A stretch of 64,000 nucleotides of DNA. Origin: Clarkia xantiana subsp. parviflora (lineage: Eukaryota > Streptophyta > Magnoliopsida > Myrtales > Onagraceae). The notes under the pieces are model-generated. The model was not told the DNA's origin and did no database searches. It saw only the letters and a list, made by a program, of their open reading frames with translations. The position numbers and the translations under genes are program-made. Shown here in pieces: positions 11,232-22,400 of this stretch (its first letter is position 1; every line of letters starts with the position of its first letter). The stretch covers positions 5,806,166 to 5,870,165 of the forward strand of contig JAPTYO010000005.1 of the NCBI GenBank assembly GCA_036873135.1, given 5' to 3'.

Positions 11232-11760
11232 TGTTGAACCGGTGGGCCAGAGAACCGACCGGTTCACCGAAAAACCGGCCAGTTCACCAGAAAACCGGAC
11301 ATCGAACCGGGTAAGCTTACATCCTCCGGATTTGCTCAAACCGGACCGCTGGAGGCTCCAGTTCTGGTTCAAGCCCGGTCGGACCGCCGGTCCGATCCGG
11401 TTATGATAACACTGGTTGGCACTGACGCGCAAGCCAATGGAGCTGAGGAGGATTCTAGAGGAGAAGATGAGGTAGAGGAAGATGATCTTGATGAAGAGCC
11501 ATCGGAGAAGCTCTTGAAAGTTGAAATCCTTCATTGGCCGCGGCATGAGTGAGGATGTCTATGGTTGCTACCAGTTAAATATTATTTCAGTTTTTTTTTC
11601 CTTTGACGTCGAACCGGTGAACCGGCCGGTTCTCCAAAAAATTGGATATCGAACCGGGTTCGCTTGCATCCTCCGGAATTGATCGAACCGGACCGTTGGA
11701 GGCACCGGTTCCGGCTCGAATCCGGTCGGACCGCCGGTCCGATCCGGTTCTGATAACACT
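11232..11760. repeat. Two diverged direct repeats of about 170 bp
   Basis: The stretches at about 11232-11412 and 11605-11760 are copies in the same orientation. Both contain GAACCGG words and end with the shared string CGGTCCGATCCGGTT followed by (A/C)TGATAACACTG. They are separated by about 190 bp of unrelated sequence. Open frames on the minus strand translate similarly in both copies because of the duplication; I do not treat them as genes. Confidence 0.75.
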
Positions 11761-12581
11761 GATTTTAACTTTAACCAATGTATGAAGACATATCACTTTA
11801 GTTAGGAGCAATTCGTGCTATCGTGCGTGTTAATAGTCGTGTTATGTTAAACTTCTTGAACACGCACACGCACAACATTCGTGCCGCGTTTTACAAACAC
11901 GAACATGACATGGAATTTTCGCGCGTGTTCGTGACGTACTATCGTATTGTGTTAAGTTATTCAATTGTTCATGTCTATACGAAATCTTTTAGCAAAAATG
12001 AAAACAATTAACTTCATAAAACAAAAAAAAAATCTATGAATTAATATGTCAATATTCATAATTTTTGTTATATAGGATTGACAAACTCTAAAAGTTTAAC
12101 CATATATTGAAGTTTTAAAAGCTATTAAATAAGATATTTTCAGAAAGTTACTCAAGAGTTAGACTTAATAGTACGACCTTATCGTACTATCGTGCGTGTC
12201 TTGTTGTGATACCTAAACACGAACACGACACAAATTCATATCATGTTAATTGTGTTCGTGTTATCGTTTTTTTAATAGACTTGTACAAATACGATTTTTT
12301 TTTCCATGCATATATCGTGCGTGCGCGTGAGAAACTGTCTATCTAACTCGTTTCTTATCAGAGTTCTTAGTTTCGAGTTATAGGTATATACAAATCTCTG
12401 TGAGCACTACTTTTAATCCTTATTATATTGTAGACCTAATATGGTTTTGAATTATTTTAAAAGTCAACACCTATTATATAGGGAGCAGGAACACGAAAAA
12501 AAAATTATATTTTTTTTAAAACTATCATATAAGTTAGCTAAGGGATTACTCATTTTTCATATATATAAATAAATAATAATT
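11761..12581. other. Intergenic, degenerate repeat
   Basis: Words such as CGTGTTCGTG, CGTGCGTG and ACACGAACACGAC recur in both orientations at 11810-11950 and 12165-12340. This is a common look for decayed plant repeats. No gene is seen. Confidence 0.45.
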
Positions 12582-13262
12582 TCATGGATGTTGGATGAGA
12601 TATAGAAAAACGGCTATGGCGACAAAATGACCTAATCCTCGGCGGAGGTAAGGAGCACTATCGGTAAAAGTGGAAGATGTCGGAGGATTATTGTTGTAGT
12701 ACGGATAGTCTGGCATCATTAGGTTATTGGGCGTAGCTGGTTGTGTCGGAAAATAGCTGACATATGGCGGCTGGGGTTGCAGGTAGATTCCTCCACCGTT
12801 GACGCTAACCGGAGGAGGCCGCAAAGGGTAAGTTGTTTCGAATTCCGGCGGTAGGTCGTTGTTGCAAGTCCCACACACTGGTATCGCTAGTGGCGGCGGC
12901 GGTGGTGGTGGGCAGTAGGAAATAGTTAGTAGTGGTGGCGGCGGTGGTGGTGGAGGCGGCGGTGGTGGTGGAGGCGGCGGTGGTGGAGGAGGTGGAGGAG
13001 GAGGTGGGGGTGATGGAAGTGGAGGAGGCTGCTGCGGTGGGGTTGGGCAGACAATTTCATTACCAGGAGGTAACGGCGGCAGAGGTGGTAGAGGAGGTGG
13101 TGACGGTGGCGGGGGCTGGCGGCAGCTGTTGCCGCATGCAGTGCATATTGTACACGATGGTTGTTCCTCCGAGAACACCACAGCGGGCAGTGAGGAGAGA
13201 GTCAAATGGAACATGATAGGAAGAAAGGAAACCAAGCTAATGAATATTATGGATTCAGCCAT
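12582..13262 (-). CDS. Secreted proline-rich (extensin-like) protein
   Basis: One uninterrupted frame of 226 aa. It begins with a hydrophobic signal segment (about residues 1-30), then a short Cys-rich part (CTICTACGNSC), then a long proline region with SPPPLPPLPPLPP and an unbroken run of more than 20 prolines. A Cys-spaced linker (CGTCNND) and a Pro/Tyr/Asn-rich region follow. The last about 20 residues are hydrophobic (FVAIAVFLYLI), which could be a GPI-attachment signal or a membrane anchor. This layout fits a cell-wall or plasma-membrane proline-rich protein. I cannot name a subfamily; classical SPPPP extensin repeats and Tyr cross-link motifs are not evident. Complementary GGT/GGC codons make a false Val/Glu-rich frame on the other strand. 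Confidence 0.75.
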   Translation of the reverse strand: MAESIIFISLVSFLPIMFHLTLSSLPAVVFSEEQPSCTICTACGNSCRQPPPPSPPPLPPLPPLPPGNEIVCPTPPQQPPPLPSPPPPPPPPPPPPPPPPPPPPPPPPPPLLTISYCPPPPPPPLAIPVCGTCNNDLPPEFETTYPLRPPPVSVNGGGIYLQPQPPYVSYFPTQPATPNNLMMPDYPYYNNNPPTSSTFTDSAPYLRRGLGHFVAIAVFLYLIQHP

Positions 13263-13344
13263 TGGAGAGGAAGTGAAAGAAAGCGAGAGTTGTAAGCTTG
13301 TAACGACGATAGAGAGGTTGAAGATGAAGTTTAAGAATAGGTGA

Positions 13345-14269
13345 GTCGGTCGTAATTTTATTTAAGGGTTAATTACCGAAACATTACTCGAGTTTTATTG
13401 ATTTTCTAAAAAGTTAGTTATTAGAAGTTTTATTTATCATTTTTTATAATTTATTTAGAGGTTTGATCGAAAAACCTTATAAGTTTAGGCAAAAAAAAAA
13501 AGAACATTGTAAGTTATAAAACTCTATTTAATAAAATGAATGAAATTGTTATGTATATTACACGTAAATATATTTTTTTCAAATCAAAATATTAAAATAA
13601 CATTCTTATCACGAGAAATTATTTTATAGTTTACTTGCAATACATGACGCTTAGATGGTACCTCCTTGTCAAATGAATGCGTGCCACTCATGTTCTGAAA
13701 TAGCAAATAAAAAGGCATAAAGAGTCAAATGGCATACATTTACTGAACAAATATGTATCACCTCAACATCACATGTTACACCCGAATTATTTAATAGTTT
13801 CTCTTCATTACTTAGTGTACACAATTTTCTTGCAGCGTACATAATTAAAATTGTATTAATTATACACCTTACAAATATATTTCTTATAATTTTTTACGTA
13901 GCCTAAAAAATACTTACGTTCATGTTACATGGACATGGCAATTTTTTCTACTTTTAATAGTCAGATTGGACATATATATAAAATTGTGCTACACCTTTAA
14001 AAGTACATATAATAATAAGATTTAAAACATTGGCCCAAAAAAAAGATTTAAAAAAAATCATTTTTTTAATAAAGGGATACTAATTAGTTCGAATAAGTTT
14101 TAGGTAATAATTCACCATTTATTTAATGATGGTGATGTAGGACGTAAGTAGGTAATTCATATATATGTCTTCTTGTATCAGCTCAACAAAGTGTGACCTG
14201 TATCTATATACATTATCGGTTGCAAAAAGCTCACCTAGGTGCCTACAATTGTTATCACATGAAAAAGGA
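13345..14269. other. Intergenic, AT-rich
   Basis: No gene is visible. A GGGTTAATTACCG start at about 13366 resembles the terminus of the foldback elements, but I found no partner arm. The rest is AT-rich without a clear repeat. Confidence 0.5.
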
Positions 14270-14780
14270 AAAAGAACATATTTAGTATCTCGGGTTCACC
14301 TCATGTTTCAGTTTGGTGTCTCAGGATTAAAGTGTTGATATGGACTGTCTCAGGTTTCATTTTTGTTAAAATTTGGTGTCTCCCCCGTCTTTTCCTCTTC
14401 TTTCAACTATTTCGATCAACCGACTCATCCACTTATAATCCATCACTTTTTACTTTTCACAAAATCGTCAAATTCCACCCAAAAGTTGAACATAAAAAAA
14501 AAAAAAGTTTCCAGCAGAGCAATTTCGAGCGACAACAAAGCATGATTTACTTGGGAAAATGTGGCCAACTTCTTAGGTGATGGTCCCGACAAAGTGACGA
14601 GAAGGGAGCATGCTTGGGAGCTCGGATATGACAGTCGGTTTCGTCGGGATTGGCTTCTCTAAAGTAATCACACTGAGACACCAAATTTCAACCAAAATGA
14701 AACCTGGGACACTCAATTTAAACGTCAGACACCAAACTGAAAAATGAGGCAAACTTGAAACAGTAAATAGGTTCTATTCC
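14270..14780. mobile_element. Foldback element, second copy of family A
   Basis: The left arm (CAGTTTGGTGTCTCAGG and further) and right arm are inverse copies over about 80 bp with mismatches. The central part shares ACTTCTTAGGTGA, GTCGGTTTCGTCGG and CTAAAGTAATCACAC with the element at 1095-1628. The outer ends have decayed more than in the first copy. Small open frames here are not genes. Confidence 0.7.
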
Positions 14781-16463
14781 CCGTAAAAAAATGCAGCTCA
14801 GCTATACTAGACTGACCGTGAACTACATTGATAAGATTAAGTGTATATGCTAATTGTTCATTACATATGATTAGAAAATTTTCAAATAAAAAAATAAGAG
14901 TATGAACATTACTAACAAAAATTTCAAACCAAGAATAAGAGAGTGTGAACATCAGTAGCAAGATGACTAGCTATGACCACCGAAAGTAAGTTATTCATTT
15001 TCTTAGGAAAAAGACATGTCACATTTTATGATTTGATAAAAGATTATGTCGTAAAACTTATCGTGCTCCAATTTGGATAGGTTATTATTCATCATCCGAC
15101 TCGTGTAAGTAATTAATACAATAGTAATGCTAAGCTAATTGAAAAAGGACTAAAAATGAGAATGTAGGGCAAAAAAATTGAAGGTAGTCCAAAAATCCAA
15201 ATATTTACGTGGAGTTTTTATTTGTAGATTATTATTTATTTTGTACAGATCATAAATTAATTGTAATGTTTATTAGCTTTTATTATAAAAATAACTCAAA
15301 CAATAGGTAATAAAACTATTTTAGAAATTAGAATATAAATTTTAAAATATATTTTATACAAATTATGTTTATGTTTAATTTTAAAATGAATACGGTTTTT
15401 TTGGTAACAATAAAATCGTAAAGATTAGATTTTTCTTTAAAGGCAATGTGTTACAAAATTAAACCGTTAGTAATCGTAACACTGGTCATGGCATCTATAA
15501 TATGTAATAACTACTAAATCACCAGTGCGTAATAGACATGCGTAAGTTAGTATCTCCTAAAATTGAGTAAAATATTTTTGTAATCTAACAGAAAAGTTTA
15601 AGTTAATTGAAGAATTATCAGATCATATAGACTGTCTTGCAATTAATACATCAATCTCAACACATAACGAATTGATCACCAGTCTAATAATGAGAGTAAG
15701 TTTATGGGTAAATGAGTAGAGTTGAACCGAGTATTTAGGGTTTTCGACAAAGTAAGTTCGGTTCGCCCAGTTCAACATTATTAACATAAATGATGCACCT
15801 TAGTTCAAGCTCGAATTCGACTTGAATAAGCTTTTGGCTTGATCTCGAACTTGACTTGAATCAAATAAATAAATATATAAAATATTTTGTAAAGCTGAAT
15901 AAACTTGAACTCGGCTTGAATAGATTAAGAAAAACTCTATTATGCTCGCGAGCTTCTCGAGCCTAGTATAAATGAGCTCGTATTCAACTCAAACTCGAAT
16001 CAACTCGAAACTTAGCGAGTCGAATTCGAATATCAACCGAGCCGATCTCGAGTAACGCACAAATATCATATCTCTAATACCCAAAGCACGCAACAAAACC
16101 AAGGACGGGTTTATGAAGGAACGAGAGGGCAATTGCCTTTCAATTTTTGATTTTGCTGTAATTTTAATTTTTAAAGTTGAAATTTTTCTCTGTTTAGTCT
16201 TTTAAAATATTATATATTTCCTAAAAAAATACATTAATTATTACCACTAGGTCAATTCTTATTATTGAACAAAATTTATGCCCAACAACACTAGAAAAGA
16301 GTCGTTCGACTCTGGGAGATGGAAAACACGGTGAATGGAGGAGGAGATTGTGGCTGCAATTGAGAGAGGAACAGACACAGACTCTATGTCCAAAGTACTT
16401 TAATATAGCAGAGAAAATGTAGGACGATATTTTTAAATTCCAAATGTACCATATGAATTCGAA

Positions 16464-16464
<1 letters not shown>
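14781..16464. other. Intergenic, AT-rich with a TCGAACTCGA-type repeat
   Basis: No gene is visible. At about 15790-16050 words such as CTCGAATTCGA, CTTGAAT and GAACTCG recur in both orientations, a pattern often seen in decayed plant transposon ends. A GAGAGGGCAATTGCC word at about 16122 is shared in part with repeats near 22.9 kb. Confidence 0.45.

Positions 16465-16494
<30 letters not shown>
16465..16494 (+). repeat. Run of 30 C
   Basis: An uninterrupted homopolymer of 30 C. A glycine-run open frame on the minus strand is only its translation. Tracts of this length are prone to length error in sequencing. Confidence 0.9.
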
Positions 16495-16496
<2 letters not shown>

Positions 16497-17974
16497 GTAC
16501 GGCTAACTAGATCCGAGTGTGCAATCAAGCCAGTTAAAAAGTTGCAAATAATTACATGCAGTGCCATTGTATCTGATATCAGAATTTGGGATGATAAAAT
16601 GTCGGACTATCAATCGTTAAAGTTTTATTTGATATTTATTTCTACATCAAATACTAACATTATGTATATTGTTACATATTATATTTTAGAAATAACACAA
16701 TATTGGAAATTAATGATCTACTTTCATTTACATTATTAGTCTCTACTAAAAGCTAACACATAGAAGACGGTATATAAATAAGGGAAAACAAAAAAGTTTT
16801 AACATGGTAGAAGACAATTATAAATGATGTAACACCGTTAAATATATATGTATGAAAACAAAGATGCGGTGGATCAAAATATATGATTTGTCACAAACTA
16901 ATTTTTCACAGCCAAACACATATGTCGACATAACTATTATGTATTCTCACGACACGTTGGCACTATGGGATGACTAGTAGATGTTTTATCCTGAAAATGG
17001 GACGACTTTACCATTACAAGAATAACTGTTCCAACGACAATGCGATTATTTATCAACATAAATGCGACTACTTAATCTTTATAAAGATAACATTTACCAT
17101 GAAAGTGACAAGATAAACAAATTACGCAGTTTAAGTCGAATATGTACCGTCATGGGGACAATAATTCAAAACTATGTCAGCTTATAACCATTTTCGTGCT
17201 GACGTAACTTCAAAACTATGCCAGCTTCGGAAGGTCCAGCCATTCAAAATTAAGACATACAAGACATCAATACGTTGAATGGCCTGTGACTGTTTAAGAA
17301 AATAATAAAGTTTAATACTTTCAACAGTTTCATCAAGCCATGCGTTCATAAATTTGTTTTCATTTTCAAAGTTATGTATATCCACTTTACTGTAGCTATC
17401 TATGGGAAGTGTAACGGCGTCGGGATTGTATGCCGATTATCCTTCCAGAAAATTCAGTCGTGGCCATTAAAAAGCTGATCATTATCGTGTGGTTGGGCAT
17501 AAAAGACTGTGTGGATTACTTCAAGCCAATGGTTATAAAAACGAGGCGGTTCCTTCCAGCTTTTCATTCACTCACAACATTATGATTATTCTCCCTTCAA
17601 CGTTATGCCTTCTGTTTAGGCTGTTGAGGATCTTTGCAGGAGACATATTCTTCAGGTTTCGATGTCACCTTCTTTTTTCTGCTTACAAGTTAACTTCGTC
17701 TTGTTATATAAACGTGACCATATGTTTGTACTGTATTTGCTAGGATGCACTGTTCATTTGTCTTCGCCTCGTTTGACAGTAGTTTCATGAAGTTGGAATT
17801 CATCTTCTTCATGCGTCTGTCAGTTCTATCGTTGACGGCGTCGCATACTCTATAGAAAGATGCATTACGAACTCCCAACCTCTGTAGAAAGAGGAATTAT
17901 GACCTCACATGGGGTAGCAAGGTTGGTATCCCCGGGATGTCGATTTTGCACTTTCGGCACTTTTCTTCCAAGGT
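16495..17974. other. Intergenic, no supported gene
   Basis: AT-rich. A CATTACAAGAA word at about 17014 resembles the CACTACAAGAA terminus of CACTA transposons with one mismatch, but I see no matching right end nearby. No coding evidence. Confidence 0.4.
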
Positions 17975-18771
17975 TCATGGGAAGAAGAGTTCCATAAGTG
18001 TGAGTCGACATCCGGTGTGGAGCATGCTTGCCGAAGTTATATAGCTTCGGTCAGCATGCTCCACAGCGGGATGTCCAGGGTTCTGTAGAGGACGTTCACG
18101 CACCAATAGATGATTGTACCTGTGCTTAGAAGGTGTTGTTTCAACCTCTACTTTCGACATCCTTCCAACATGGTCTACAATTTCTACTTCACTCAACCAA
18201 TCCAGCCGACTGTAAACAGCAAACCTCTTTGGAATAGTTTGCACAGTCCAACGAAATTGTCAATATGTATACAAACACACAGGAATAAAACAAACACTTC
18301 CTAATCGTCTAATGAAACGCGAGATGAGATTACAGATGCAACTTACAAAGCTTGACTTGCTACCGGTTAATCTGATGTTGCAATCACGACCGTGGTTGTC
18401 TTCACCACCACCGTCACCTAAACAACTTAAGTCATCATATGAACTTCTTCCTCCTCACTTGATGAATTTTTTTCCACAACTACAGGTGCTTCTTTCAGAA
18501 TACCGTGTTGATTAAACAGTTCAACAGACATCAAATCTTCTTCAACAAGTTTGATGACGATAGTATCTCCAATCGTTAGGCAGACATCGTGTGCGAGCCG
18601 GTCTCAACCTTCGGTGAAGCTACAACCGGTGATCACATTGTGGGAGTCTCTTTTCTGTTCCAACTTCACATCTCAAATACAACCATCAGGAAAATCTCCC
18701 ACCTCATACGCCAAACGCATTTTGTATCGGCCCTGCCTCACCATCCATAAAATTTCTCGTTAAAGCATCTA
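17975..18771 (-). pseudogene. Relic of a B3-domain (REM-like) gene, decayed
   Basis: On the minus strand two pieces look like plant B3 DNA-binding domains. The first (about 18700 down to 18540) reads, across at least two frameshifts, with TEGWDRLAHDVCLTIGDTIVI, which fits the C-terminal half of a B3 domain (G-W ... L ... G-D). An acidic linker (KNSSSEEEE) follows. The second piece (about 18260 down to 18100) reads IPKRFAVYSRLDWLSEVEIV, then GRMSKVEVE and RYNHLLVRE, like the start of another B3 domain. It breaks down before the closing G-D motif. The order B3-linker-B3 matches the REM group. Stops and frameshifts make a working gene unlikely. It could be a fragment carried by a transposon. Recognition is by eye only. 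Confidence 0.4.
18016..18065. repeat. 50-bp near-perfect hairpin
   Basis: Arms TGTGGAGCATGCT and AGCATGCTCCACA are exact inverses. Inside them a 2-base mismatch is followed by a second exact pair, CCGAAG with CTTCGG. It lies in the decayed tail of the B3 relic. Confidence 0.8.
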
Positions 18772-19789
18772 CAATCGAATACTTAGACATTTATTTATGA
18801 CAGTGTAACCCCGAACTCGTTCCCACAATTTATAAGTGTATTACAATTTCAAGATGAACTTACCAATTGACTATTGCAATCATCTGTAATGAATGTGCAT
18901 AACGGGGGAACATGATACCCATTTGGCCGCCGAACAAGATTGCCCGAAACCTTTGCGCTAAAGCCGTTGTGCAAGGAGGTGAATGAGGTAGCGGTGGATA
19001 ATTGCTTTACCCTGTTGCTCAGACTTAGGTTATGCCGAGTCTTTGATAAACAAAACTAATCAACCTTCTTACCTGTATTATGTTGACAAAAGAGCGAGAT
19101 GTGTCTTCAAGACAATTCGATCAAAACGTCGAACATCGAAGGATTTGGTGTGGCAACAAACCGGTGGGGAAAACATTTCGTATTAAAATAATATATGTTT
19201 TCGACTCGACTTCGTAAAATCGGTCGGAGAAACATTTAGGATTGACCGGCCGGACACGGTGCGTTAGGTACCCGTGTAGATTTTTTATTTCGTACCCATT
19301 GCTTGATTACCGGCCTAATCGGTCTGAAAAATTGGCCGGTTAAAGGCCTGGAACAGCTTTTCGTAAAATCAGACATAATCTGATGGAAAATAGACGGTAC
19401 ATTCCCAACCGACGAGTTGGTCATCATTTTTCCGGTCGGTAAACCCAACTTTAAAGTTTGAACAAAACTATATGGAACCCCATTTATAGATATATACAAG
19501 ATCCATAACACCACGCGAAGTGGTACTACCCGACCGTTATTCAAACCCACCTGAATGCAATCTAAGGAGAGTAACGTATGAGAGTTGTTGTTCTTCTTGA
19601 AAATTCAAATGGAAAGAAGCTCTCTTCTTCGAACTGCATGCATTATTTCTTCTATTCTATACGTACACGTACGGTGAGTGAAAGAGCTCCCTAACTGCAA
19701 ACCCCAATGCCCAACGGCTACTTCACCCTCTCCCTCAAAAACCCCTCCCATCTTCATCTTCTCCATCCATCCCCACCACAACAACCGCC
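18772..19789. other. Intergenic / 5' flank of the P-loop NTPase gene
   Basis: No gene is visible at 18772-19560. CGGTCGG, GACCGGCCGG and AAATCGGTC words recur at 19150-19450, which looks like transposon sub-terminal sequence. From about 19600 on, the leader of the next gene begins and is rich in CT and CCA. Confidence 0.4.
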
Positions 19790-22400
19790 ATGAAGAGCCA
19801 CCAGCTATTCTCCACCACCGACGAGGACACCACCAGCGAGGACCACCTCCTCCACCACCCCGAAGCCTTCTACTGCTGGTGGCGCTCATCCCCCATTTTC
19901 GATGAATGCGTCAAGCTCCGGTCGACCAAGCTCGAGGGCCCCGCCGTGTCGGGTCTGAGCCCTCCGGTCAGGGTTCTCCGGGAGATGGAGCGGCTGGCCA
20001 TGGTTGCCGGCGATGGGCTCGATGAGCTCAGACACAAGCTGCTCTCGTATCGAGCCGGTGACTTCTGGGTGCCTACTGGAGGGGTCGGGAGAGACGGAAT
20101 GGATAATCCGGAGATGAACACGATTCTGCTGGTTGGATTCCGTGGCTCCGGCAAGAGCGCGCTCATTAATCTCATGTACAGCGTTCTTGGCCGTGGTGGC
20201 TTGATTCCGTTTGCTCAGACATCTACTGGTAATTAATTAAACACTCCTGCTCCCTCTACTTTTCTTGTTTCGCAAATTACCCCTTCAACTTTGGAAATCT
20301 GGAATCTGATCTTTACCGACGAATTTTTTCCGATGTAAATCGGAAAGTTACGCCAGTAAAAGTATGTTTCGTTGGCAAGACATACTATGCTGATCGGTAA
20401 ATGTTCCATTGCTAAAAGAATTTGATTTACGTTAAACTTTCAAACGTCGGTAAATCGTAACACTATTTTGATTAAGGAAAAAAGTTATTATAATGACACT
20501 TTTAATATTATTTTCACTTATGATAATGCAACTATGCGTCACATCTTTTAAGAGTTTTACGATGTTGTTGGAAAGTCATCATATAGATAAGCGGTAATCA
20601 GAAATGACATATACCGTCTATTTGCATCGGTAGAAGCGTTGCTAGTTTTATAGCAACACATTTTCGAGTCGCAAAGAGTCATTTTTAAAGTCCCACATAA
20701 ACTAGTATTCTTGTAGTGAAGATTTTCTTATACCAACAAAATCTTTACCATTAGAATTTAGTGTTGTTAGTGAAGCTCATATAATTTTTAGAAATGAACA
20801 TTGATTGACTAACTGAGTTGATTATTACACTGTTTTCAGAGAACTCATCCAGTTATACAACCATGAGGCTGGAGGCTCACAATGTGCTAAGGTCAATGAG
20901 GAGCGGATTCTGCGTGTTCGACTCACGAGGGTTCGAGTACGATCGGGTTGCCGATGCGATAGAGGAGCTCTCTGATTGGATGACGGACGGCGTCCGCCAT
21001 AACCAGCTGTGCCGCAGAGCAGGAGATCATGAATCAGTGGTGGGAAGTGAGGACATGGAGCTCTCGCTATTGAAGAGCTCTTCTTCATCATCTTCCTCAA
21101 AGTTTGGAAGAAGGAAGGTAAACTGCGCAGTTATGGTGGTGAATGTTGCAGAGGTCTATAAGGCCATTAAAGATGGTGATCTCAAGCCTTTAATGGCACT
21201 CAAGGAGCTCTTCTCCTCTCCTGCTCTAAGACAATCAAGTAAGTATAGGGTTTGACAATTTGTCATGTTCGTGTTTGGAAAGTCCAGCACGATAAATTAA
21301 TTGATATGTATGATATTAGTTGCACTTGATTTGTCACTTAAAAGCATTGATGAAGTCATGAATTTTATTCAGGGCAAGATTGTATGGGATAAAATAATAA
21401 ATAAAATTATTAAAAAAAAAATCAAGGGGCAAATATAAGATTTTAAAGGGCAAAATTATATAGTTTTTTTTTACAATTTTTAAAGTAAAAATTATACATC
21501 ACAAAAAAAAATTTGTGGGGACAATATCCCAGGTTATCCCTACGTAGTTCTGTCCCTCCTTATAAATAGCGGATTCAGAAAGTTCGTAATGAAATTCAGA
21601 AGTCCCTTATTTTCGAAAGTAGTCCCCAAACTATGATTAAACTTTCTATTAAAGTAGCGTTTAAAGTTATACTAGTTGAGAATTCGTTAATTTATGCATT
21701 AAAAATTTGTGAAATATTTTATATAAACACAGTTTTTAGTTACAAAATGTTGTTTTTAGGGTTAAAGATACTTTTCACGCTTCATATTTGATCGAACGTA
21801 CTTTTTAGTATTAGATATTTGGTTTTGTATACTTTTGGTACCAAATGTTTGAAAAATTTTGACTTTTGGTACATCCGTTAGTTTTGACCGTTAAATGACA
21901 TATACAAGTCACGTAACACACTCGAAACTTTTAATTTCATTCAATTTAGTCACTCAAATATATTCCTAACTATTATTTTGTTTAAACTATGATCAAACTT
22001 ATATATTTTTATGTTTATTTTTCTAGATCAGACACCTATTCTGATACTGACCCACGGGGATCTCCTATCAAGTTCGGATCGGATCGAGGCACGTCTCAAA
22101 ATAAGCGAGTATCTCGACATCTCCGAGACGACCGGAGTTTACGACATCGTTTGCCTTACAGAGTACGGGTTCCTAGCTGAGGAATCCGACCCGGTAACGG
22201 CGTTTGCACTAACGGAAGCAGTTTATAGGACGCTATTGATTTCGGACAGTACTCATGTCCCGAAACAGAAGGTGGATTGGGGCACGGTGTTGGACTGGTC
22301 GGTGGTGGCAATTTCGTGGTTGCTGTGTTTCCTTGGATCTTTCCTTTGTTTAATGTCAAAACTCTGTTACACCTTCGGAAAGAGGATGCTTAGGTTTTGA
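19790..22400 (+). CDS. P-loop NTPase with C-terminal membrane anchor, uncharacterised plant family
   Basis: Three exons (19790-20228, 20840-21238, 22027-22400) join in phase into 403 aa. A Walker A motif GFRGSGKS lies at about 116-123 (preceded by TILLV). Exon 2 holds VFDSRGFEYD, placed like a Walker B / switch-type D-x-R-G, and a Ser run followed by NCAVMVVNVAEVYKAI. Exon 3 holds PILILTHGD, reminiscent of the guanine-specificity strand of GTPases, though not a canonical N/TKxD. The last 40 residues contain a strong hydrophobic stretch (SWLLCFLGSFLCLMSKLCYTF) that should anchor the protein in a membrane with a very short tail. Plants have a family of such proteins without assigned role. Nucleotide binding is likely; GTP over ATP is only a guess. 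The start is the first ATG of the leader. Intron 1 carries a CACTA terminus and intron 2 other repeats. Confidence 0.85.
20290..20718. mobile_element. CACTA-type fragment in NTPase intron 1
   Basis: At 20708-20718 the sequence TTCTTGTAGTG is the inverse of the CACTACAAGAA terminus of CACTA (En/Spm) transposons. Upstream, words around CCGACGAA, CGGTAAAT and CGTCGGTAAAT recur in both orientations, as in CACTA sub-terminal repeats. I find no second terminus, so this is either one end of a truncated copy or a decayed small element. The left border is approximate. Confidence 0.5.
21360..21560. repeat. Dispersed repeat, copy 1
   Basis: It contains AAGGGGCAAATATAAGATTTTA, then a poly-T stretch and GGGGACAATATCC. 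The stretch at about 22915-23045 has GGGGGGCGAATATAAGACTTTA and closes with a comparable GAGGCAATTGCCC / CTGTCCC end. The two are diverged relatives of one repeat. Confidence 0.5.
21755..21960. repeat. Half copy of a family C foldback element
   Basis: AGGGTTAAAGATAC, TTTTGGTACCAAATGTTTG, GACTTTTGGTAC and AAGTCACGT follow in the same order as in the left arm of the element at 8933-9823. The right arm is missing. It lies in NTPase intron 2. Confidence 0.55.

Noticed and set aside
12932..13216. Val/Glu-rich frame on the plus strand
   Set aside because: It is the complement of the proline codons of the real gene on the minus strand.
16221..16496. Frame starting with a glycine run on the minus strand
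   Set aside because: The run is the translation of the C homopolymer; the remainder has no similarity I recognise.
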